Of a stretch of DNA of 6,052 bases, positions 1 to 4,081 are shown one piece after another (the first letter of the stretch is position 1; each line of letters begins with the position of its first letter). A program made the translations under genes and the position numbers. Location of the stretch: assembly GCA_025362615.1 (NCBI GenBank), contig JANYFQ010000574.1, forward strand, positions 1 through 6,052. Direction: 5' to 3'. The notes beneath the pieces were generated by a model. The model had not been told where the DNA came from. It worked only from the letters and a program-made list of their open reading frames with translations, and ran no database searches. The stretch is from Hymenobacter sp. (GTDB lineage: Bacteria > Bacteroidota > Bacteroidia > Cytophagales > Hymenobacteraceae).

Positions 1-37
1 TGGTCGGACGAAGCCCTTCGGGCGATTCGTCCGACCA
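1..37 (-). terminator. Hairpin downstream of ald, probable transcription terminator
   Basis: Bases 1-12 (TGGTCGGACGAA) are perfectly complementary to 26-37, and a second four-pair stem (13-16 with 20-23) closes a TTC loop inside. The result is a very stable GC-rich hairpin with a two-base bulge at 24-25. Read on the minus strand it begins 7 bases after the ald stop codon, where a terminator is expected. The T-run that would confirm an intrinsic terminator would lie left of base 1 and cannot be seen. It could instead be one copy of a dispersed palindromic repeat that has settled behind the gene. Confidence 0.6.
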
Positions 38-44
38 CTCCTCC

Positions 45-1172
45 TTACGCCAGCGCGGGCTCCAGCACACTGTCCACGCTCACCAGGGGCAGGTTCCAGG
101 CATCGGCGACGCCCTTGTACACCACTTCGCCTTGCACCACGTTGAGACCCAGGCGCAGGGCTTCGTCGCGGCGGCAGGCTTCCTGCCAGCCCAGGTTGGC
201 CAGCTTCACGGCGTAGGGCAGCGTGGCGTTGGTCAGGGCCAGGGTGGAGGTGTAGGGCACCGCGCCGGGCATATTGGCGACGCAGTAATGCACGATGTCG
301 TCGATGATGAAGGTCGGGTCTTCGTGGGTGGTGGGGCGACAGGTTTCAATGCAACCGCCCTGGTCCACGGCCACATCGACGAGCACCGTGCCGGGCTTCA
401 TCGTCTTGAGCATATCGCGGGTGATGAGGTGCGGGGCTTTGGCTCCCGGAATCAGCACCGCGCCCACGATGAGGTCGGCGGTTTTGACGGCTGCCCGAAT
501 GTTGTACTCGTTGGAATACTGCGTCACCACGTTTTTGGGCATGATGTCGTCCAGCTCGCGCAAGCGGTTGAGGCTGATGTCCATAATCGTTACCTGTGCG
601 CCCAGCCCGGCGGCGATTTTGGCCGCTTGCGTCCCCACAATGCCCGCGCCCAGCACCAGCACTTCGGCGGGTTTCACGCCGGGTACGCCGCCGAGCAGAA
701 TGCCCCGGCCTTTGAGGGGCTTTTCGAGGTATTTCGCGCCTTCCTGTGGGGCCATGCGGCCGGCCACCTCGCTCATCGGGATGAGCAGCGGCAGGGCGCG
801 GCTGGGCAACTCCACGGTTTCGTAGGCCAGGCACACGGCCTTGCGGGCAATCATGGCGTGGGTCAGCTCTTCGCCGCTGGCGAAGTGGAAGTACGTGAAC
901 AGCAGTTGGTTTTCTTTGATGAGCGGGTATTCCGACGCAATCGGCTCCTTCACCTTCACAATCATGTCGGCCTGCGCGTACACTTCCTCAATGGTGCCCA
1001 GCACCGTCGCCCCGGCCTCCTCATATTCGCTATCGGCGAAGCCCGAACCCAGGCCGGCCGTGCTTTGCACGAGCAGCGTGTGGCCGTGCTTCCGCAATTC
1101 GGCGATGCCGGCAGGCGTCAGGCCCACGCGGTTTTCGTTGTTTTTGATTTCCTTGGGAACGCCGACAATCAT
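45..1172 (-). CDS. ald: Alanine dehydrogenase (NAD-dependent)
   Basis: This 375-residue cytoplasmic enzyme interconverts L-alanine with pyruvate and ammonia using NAD, linking alanine breakdown (or synthesis) to central carbon metabolism. Its length matches the family's usual ~370 residues. The N-terminal MIVGVPKEIKNNENRVGLTP signature is present. The substrate and catalytic residues known for this family fall at their standard numbers: Arg15, Lys75, His96 and Asp270. The NAD-binding Rossmann motif GAGIVG is at 175-180, followed by Asp198 at the end of the second strand (IMDIS), the residue expected for NAD rather than NADP. The ATG start at 1172 gives the exact family N-terminus. No Shine-Dalgarno is seen, as is usual in Bacteroidota. 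The gene is preceded by a 278-bp gap carrying a long inverted repeat and followed by a hairpin, so it is probably transcribed alone. The related transhydrogenase alpha subunit is unlikely because the whole Ald sequence matches end to end. Confidence 0.97.
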   Translation of the reverse strand: MIVGVPKEIKNNENRVGLTPAGIAELRKHGHTLLVQSTAGLGSGFADSEYEEAGATVLGTIEEVYAQADMIVKVKEPIASEYPLIKENQLLFTYFHFASGEELTHAMIARKAVCLAYETVELPSRALPLLIPMSEVAGRMAPQEGAKYLEKPLKGRGILLGGVPGVKPAEVLVLGAGIVGTQAAKIAAGLGAQVTIMDISLNRLRELDDIMPKNVVTQYSNEYNIRAAVKTADLIVGAVLIPGAKAPHLITRDMLKTMKPGTVLVDVAVDQGGCIETCRPTTHEDPTFIIDDIVHYCVANMPGAVPYTSTLALTNATLPYAVKLANLGWQEACRRDEALRLGLNVVQGEVVYKGVADAWNLPLVSVDSVLEPALA

Positions 1173-1211
1173 GGGCTTTGGGGGTGGGGGAGTGGTGGGA
1201 AATTGAGGATG

Positions 1212-1219
1212 TAAAGGTA
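1212..1219 (-). promoter_or_regulatory. Weak candidate -7 element for ald
   Basis: On the minus strand this reads TACCTTTA, one base away from the Bacteroidota -7 consensus TAnnTTTG, about 40 bases upstream of the ald ATG. No TTG -33 element is visible at the expected distance, which would fall at the edge of the inverted-repeat element. It is offered only because it is the best match in the gap. Confidence 0.3.
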
Positions 1220-1238
1220 CGGTTGAGGCGGGGTGGTT

Positions 1239-1444
1239 TTGGGTGCGGCGTGTGCTTTAGCTCGCAGCTATTTAGGTGTTGGGTGTTGGGTGTTGGGTTT
1301 TAGGTGTTCGGTTTTAGGTGTTGGGTGTTGGGTTTTAGAAATTCAAGTTTCAACACATAAGTACCGAACACCCAACACCTAAAACCCAATACCAAAAAAC
1401 CGAACACCTAAATAGCTGCGAGCTAAAGCTCACGCCGCACCCAA
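1239..1444. repeat. 206-bp long-hairpin (palindromic) intergenic element
   Basis: The outer arms 1239-1280 and 1403-1444 are 42 bp each and reverse-complementary with a single mismatch (1253 against 1430). Inside, 1310-1329 is perfectly complementary to 1367-1386 (20 bp), leaving a 37-base apical loop and an asymmetric internal loop (1281-1309 and 1387-1402). Each outer arm also holds its own small palindrome, AGCTTTAGCT-like on the left and AGCTAAAGCT on the right. No reading frame of note lies within it. It fills most of the gap between the VOC gene's stop codon, only 6 bases from its right end, and ald. It may be a miniature, non-autonomous repeat of the REP/MITE type. It could also act as a transcription stop or mRNA 3'-end stabiliser for the operon to its right. 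Copy number elsewhere cannot be judged from this window. Confidence 0.85.
1277..1332 (+). repeat. G-rich tandem repeat inside the palindromic element
   Basis: The heptamer TGTTGGG occurs three times head to tail (1277-1297). It is followed by two 14-base units, TTTTAGGTGTTCGG (1298-1311) and TTTTAGGTGTTGGG (1312-1325), then another TGTTGGG (1326-1332). G-runs of two or three bases come every 6-8 bases along the plus strand, with short T-rich spacers, so a two-tier G-quadruplex is possible in single-stranded DNA. The minus-strand transcript of the operon would carry the C-rich complement. The repeat probably arose by slippage within the left half of the hairpin. Confidence 0.75.
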
Positions 1445-1450
1445 CAATCC

Positions 1451-1954
1451 TCAACTCCGCCCGGCGGCCAACAAGTCGTTCAAATTCAGCGCTTCGGTGT
1501 ACATCATCAAAGCGCCAGCGGCATCAACGGGCCAGGCTTCGCGGGGCCGGTCCCAATACAGCTCAATGCCGTTGCCATCGGGGTCGTCCAGGTACAGGGC
1601 TTCGGATACGCCGTGGTCGGCGCTGCCAGTCAGCGGATAACGGTGGTCGAGCAGGCGTTGCAGCACCCGGCCGAGGTCGGCGCGGGTAGGGTAGAGGATG
1701 GCGGCGTGAAACAGGCCCGCCGCGCCCTCACGCTGGGCCGGCCGTCCGCCCCGGCTGTGCCAGGTGTTGAGGCCGATGTGGTGATGGTAGCCGCCCGCCG
1801 ACAGAAACGCCGCCTGCTCGCCGAAGCGCGTCGTTACCTCAAAGCCCAGCACGTCGCGGTAAAAACCCAGTGCCCGGTCCAAATCGGTTACTTGCAGGTG
1901 AACGTGGCCGATGCCGGTGCCGGCCGGGGCGGCGTAAGGCTCAACGGGTTGCAT
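1451..1954 (-). CDS. VOC-superfamily protein (glyoxalase / extradiol dioxygenase-like)
   Basis: This 167-residue soluble protein has one complete vicinal-oxygen-chelate domain made of two beta-alpha-beta-beta-beta modules. Module 1 (about 15-65) opens with IGHVHLQVTDLDRALGFY. Module 2 (about 80-137) opens with GLFHAAI and closes with the hallmark LYLDDPDGNGIELYWDRP. Likely metal ligands are His17, His83 and Glu131, the usual His-His-Glu set. The tail EAWPVDAAG...LNLNDLLA resembles that of CatE-like catechol 2,3-dioxygenase homologues, but those often carry two such domains, so the substrate is unknown. I chose the ATG at 1954 because the domain starts directly after it. The frame stays open further upstream, but residues there are unlike the family and lie inside the preceding gene. 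The start overlaps the end of that gene by 14 bp, suggesting coupled translation. It is the last gene of the operon. Confidence 0.88.
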   Translation of the reverse strand: MQPVEPYAAPAGTGIGHVHLQVTDLDRALGFYRDVLGFEVTTRFGEQAAFLSAGGYHHHIGLNTWHSRGGRPAQREGAAGLFHAAILYPTRADLGRVLQRLLDHRYPLTGSADHGVSEALYLDDPDGNGIELYWDRPREAWPVDAAGALMMYTEALNLNDLLAAGRS

Positions 1955-2534
1955 GGCTCGCGGAATGCAACTGCACCAGTTCCGAGAAAAGGCAGTTTCG
2001 GGGGCCGGTTTCGGTGTCGAACACCAGCACCGCATCGTTGCCTTGGGGGCCGATGGATACCAGTCGCCCATCGAAGGTTGCCTCCAGCAACTCGACCCGG
2101 TACGGCTGCTCGCGGGCGAGTTCCTCCAAGACCGTGCTTTTGATGGCCGTCAGGGTCTGGTTGGTGGTGCCGCCGATGAGGCTGACGGAAGCTTCGGTTT
2201 CGCCCTCGTCGCGTTTCTTCAGGTACTGCTGCACCCGCTGCACCACGGCCTCGGCAGGGTCAATTACGTCTATGTTGTAGATGGTCAAGTATTCTTCATC
2301 GCTTATTCCACCGCGTAGCGTTCCGATGAGGCCGCCCAAAACCTCCAGAAGCGGTTTGCCAACAAAGGCGGGGGCGCTTACCAGCAAGGTGCGTTGGTCG
2401 TTCCAAAAGTCGGGAGCCACCGGCAACAGCAGGATAAGGTCGTAGCCCGCCACGGGCAACTGGTAAGCGGCCAGTTCAAGTAAGTAGAGTTCAAGGCGAC
2501 GAACTACTTTCTGAGAGAAATCAAGGGTTACCAT
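1941..2534 (-). CDS. Hypothetical protein, overlapping partner of a HEPN gene
   Basis: I do not recognise the family of this 197-residue protein. It has no signal peptide or membrane span and looks like a soluble alpha/beta protein. An amphipathic helix lies at about 8-24. A hydrophobic strand GYDLILLLPV spans 30-39, and a Gly-rich stretch follows. A charged helix (AEAVVQRVQQYLKKRDEGE) comes next. The C-terminal third appears rich in beta strands (YRVELLEATFDGRLVSI). The ATG at 2534 is preferred over an in-frame TTG 15 bases upstream. It sits in ATGGTAA, so it overlaps the HEPN stop codon by 7 bp. The gene's own end overlaps the VOC start by 14 bp. No nucleotidyltransferase GSx10DxD motif and no helix-turn-helix is visible, so it is not a standard MNT antitoxin. 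A functional link to the HEPN protein is inferred only from the overlap. Confidence 0.8.
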   Translation of the reverse strand: MVTLDFSQKVVRRLELYLLELAAYQLPVAGYDLILLLPVAPDFWNDQRTLLVSAPAFVGKPLLEVLGGLIGTLRGGISDEEYLTIYNIDVIDPAEAVVQRVQQYLKKRDEGETEASVSLIGGTTNQTLTAIKSTVLEELAREQPYRVELLEATFDGRLVSIGPQGNDAVLVFDTETGPRNCLFSELVQLHSASHATR

Positions 2535-2992
2535 AGCGTTTTCAGCCAAGTTAAAATGCCACCGTCAGGGTCTTCGAGTGCGTGAATGAACGACAACACA
2601 CTGGCTTCGTCCGCAGTGCCCAGGCTGCGGTATCGCCAGCTTTCCGACCACCCCTCCGTTCCGTCCGGGCCATTGGAACCGACGAGGAAGTACCAGTATT
2701 TGTCAAAATCGGGGTTGCGTAAGCGTTGCGTTTTCAATGCCTGCTCCAGGCCAGCCGGCCGCAACAATGTGTTGTACGAGTGGGTTTTAAAGCTGCTGAA
2801 CGGGCTTTCCAGCGGATAATCCGAGTCGAGCAGCCGGCAGATGCGGGCTTTCAGGGCTAATTCCAACGAGTAGCCCGCCAGGTACACGGCCCCGTCGTAC
2901 AAGCCGTCGCGCATCAGGCATTTGGCCTCATGCAAACGACTTTCGGCCAGTTGCTGTAAATTGCTGCGCGTCAGTGTCGAGGATTTCAGCAT
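2528..2992 (-). CDS. HEPN-domain protein
   Basis: This 154-residue, mainly helical cytoplasmic protein has its strongest signature at residues 15-55. There LAESRLHEAKCLMRDGLYDG leads into AVYLAGYSLELALKARICRLL, the typical HEPN pair of helices with the YDGAVYLAGYSxELALKA core. A THSYNTLL segment at 70-77 matches the conserved (H)xxxLL helix that follows in many members. HEPN proteins commonly act as toxins, RNases or nucleotide/nucleic-acid-binding partners. However, the RNase motif R-x4-6-H is absent: none of His21, His71 and His137 has an Arg 5-7 residues before it. It may therefore be non-catalytic. The ATG start at 2992 lies 12 bases after the DUF1573 stop, and the stop codon overlaps the next gene's ATG. 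The C-terminal part (about 95-154, rich in Trp and Tyr) is not recognised. Confidence 0.85.
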   Translation of the reverse strand: MLKSSTLTRSNLQQLAESRLHEAKCLMRDGLYDGAVYLAGYSLELALKARICRLLDSDYPLESPFSSFKTHSYNTLLRPAGLEQALKTQRLRNPDFDKYWYFLVGSNGPDGTEGWSESWRYRSLGTADEASVLSFIHALEDPDGGILTWLKTLW

Positions 2993-3004
2993 CGCGGCCA
3001 GCCC

Positions 3005-3778
3005 CTACTTGAACGGCACCACCATCCCGCTCTCCTTCATCATGCTCTGCGGGGCCAGCGTGTTTACAATGTTGGCTTTGAGTGTCAGCTTGGTGTCGCC
3101 GTTCAGGTCGTTGGAGCTGATGACGGCCGCGTCCGTTACCTGGCCCAGTTGTTTTTGGGTATAAAGCAGCTCCACCACCGCCGATTCGCCGGGGAAAATG
3201 GGGGCGGGCGTGGTTTTGTAATTGACGCAGTAGCAGCCCGACGTGAGCGCCCCGAGTTGCAGCGGGGTTTTGCCCGTGTTGCGAACCGTGAAGCGGGCGG
3301 TGGGCTGCTGCCCGGCCTCCATCTTGCCAAAATCGTGGGTTGTGCGGTCAATCACGAGGCGGGGCGAGCGGGCCAGCTCGGCGGGCGTGAGCTTGGGGCG
3401 CATCTCGTCTTTGGTGAGTACCGTACCTTTGATGGTCAGTACCTTGCTGCCTTCGGTGGCGTTGCTCGTCACGGTCACGGTTTTGGTGAATACGCCGGGC
3501 CGCCCGGCCGAGCTGTACATGGCCTTGATGATGCCGGTTTTGCCGGGCAGCACCGGCGTTTTGGTCCAGTCGGGGGTGGTGCAGCCGCAGCTCGCCTGCA
3601 CGTTGGCGATGACGACCGGGGCCGTGCCGGTGTTCTTGAATTTGAACTCGTAAGTGGCCATCGTGCCCTCCACGACGTTGCCGAAATCGTGCAGGTCTTT
3701 GTCGAACGTGGTGCTGCCCTGGGCGCGGGTGGCCAGGGTACAGCAAGTCAGGAGGAAGAAGGTAAGGAGGCTTTTCAT
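3005..3778 (-). CDS. Exported protein with two DUF1573 domains
   Basis: This 257-residue protein begins with a signal peptide (KSLLTFFLLTCCTLATRA, probable cleavage after Ala19), so it is periplasmic or surface-exposed. Two tandem immunoglobulin-like DUF1573 repeats follow. Repeat 1 (about 25-120) has HDFGNVVEG, KNTGTAPVVI and the CGC motif at Cys64/Cys66. Repeat 2 (about 143-237) has HDFGKMEAG, RNTGKTPLQL and CYC at Cys182/Cys184. Such proteins are abundant in Bacteroidota and their exact role is unknown. The conserved C-x-C pairs suggest a disulfide or metal site. A classical lipobox is not present (the residues before Cys12 are LLT), so a lipoprotein is less likely. The start at 3778 is the ATG that gives a complete signal peptide. 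It is the first gene of the minus-strand operon. Two probably cytoplasmic proteins of unrelated kind follow it closely. Confidence 0.93.
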   Translation of the reverse strand: MKSLLTFFLLTCCTLATRAQGSTTFDKDLHDFGNVVEGTMATYEFKFKNTGTAPVVIANVQASCGCTTPDWTKTPVLPGKTGIIKAMYSSAGRPGVFTKTVTVTSNATEGSKVLTIKGTVLTKDEMRPKLTPAELARSPRLVIDRTTHDFGKMEAGQQPTARFTVRNTGKTPLQLGALTSGCYCVNYKTTPAPIFPGESAVVELLYTQKQLGQVTDAAVISSNDLNGDTKLTLKANIVNTLAPQSMMKESGMVVPFK

Positions 3779-3890
3779 GTTGAAAAAGAGGAACTTATTG
3801 GCGTTTTAATCTAGGCTACGGTAGCCGCCACGGGAAACAAAAGCTAATCTGCGAAGCAACAATGAAATGGCAAACCGTGCCAAATCAACC

Positions 3891-3898
3891 CAAATATA
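3891..3898 (-). promoter_or_regulatory. Candidate -7 promoter element for the DUF1573 operon
   Basis: On the minus strand this reads TATATTTG, an exact match to the Bacteroidota -7 consensus TAnnTTTG. Transcription would begin near 3884, giving a leader of about 105 bases before the ATG at 3778. A good TTG -33 element is not visible upstream, so the call rests on one box in AT-rich DNA. Confidence 0.45.
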
Positions 3899-3920
3899 CG
3901 GCCACCGGGGCGGGCTGCTT

Positions 3921-3947
3921 TTGACGGGGGCTTGTGGCGTAATTTTG
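3921..3947 (+). promoter_or_regulatory. Candidate promoter of the E1 alpha/beta gene
   Basis: TAATTTTG at 3940-3947 is an exact TAnnTTTG -7 box. A TTG at 3921-3923 (within TTTTG) lies 16 bases upstream as a -33 box, slightly closer than the usual 17-23. Initiation near 3953 would give a leader of about 130 bases that includes both copies of the hairpin repeat at 4006-4060. Confidence 0.5.
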
Positions 3948-4005
3948 CCGGACCTCGCGGGCGGTGCGGGAATGTTGGAGACGTGCGATTGTGCGCGTTT
4001 CCTAA

Positions 4006-4060
4006 GCGGGTTTTTAATTCGCGTTACGTCCTGACTCGCGGGTTGAAAACCCGCGTTACC
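4006..4060. repeat. Duplicated palindromic repeat in the E1 leader
   Basis: Read on the minus strand, two similar units lie side by side, each starting GTAACGCG and ending AACCCGC. The right unit (4037-4055 core) is a perfect 8-bp stem, CGCGGGTT with AACCCGCG around a GAA loop. The left unit (4006-4027) is a decayed version with two mismatched pairs. The spacer is 9 bases. The perfect stem ends 26 bases before the E1 start codon. The paired, partly degenerate arrangement resembles REP-type dispersed elements. A role in translation or mRNA stability is possible but not shown. Confidence 0.7.
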
Positions 4061-4081
4061 CATCCCACCCGCCCCGTTTCT

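Larger units (their letters stand above)
3779..4081. other. Divergent intergenic region (303 bp)
   Basis: This gap separates the leftward DUF1573 operon from the rightward E1 gene, and no convincing gene lies within it. It holds one candidate promoter in each direction, a small perfect hairpin (GGCTA-CGG-TAGCC, 3814-3826) in the DUF1573 leader, and a duplicated hairpin in the E1 leader. The left half (about 3780-3900) is distinctly AT-richer than the surrounding genes, as expected for promoter DNA. Confidence 0.7.

Noticed and set aside
132..1214. A 360-codon plus-strand frame opposite ald
   Set aside because: Antisense shadow: the product is rich in His, Gly and Ala without a domain, whereas ald matches its family end to end with all catalytic residues.
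1239..1444. CRISPR array or target-site-flanked insertion sequence
   Set aside because: Repeats are adjacent and too short with no unique spacers, there is no transposase frame, and no direct duplication of flanking bases was found.
1203..1454. Outer TTGAGGAT (1203-1210) mirrored by ATCCTCAA (1447-1454) as an extension of the palindrome
   Set aside because: The spacing to the arms differs (28 against 2 bases) and the right copy lies partly in the VOC stop codon region, so an 8-bp match is likely chance.
1955..2071. N-terminal extension of the VOC gene to an upstream ATG at 2071
   Set aside because: The added 39 residues (many Cys, Pro, Trp) do not resemble the family and would overlap the preceding gene by 131 bp; the ATG at 1954 fits the domain and operon spacing.
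2535..2549. TTG start at 2549 for the unknown partner gene
   Set aside because: It adds only five residues; the ATG at 2534 gives a classical stop/start overlap.
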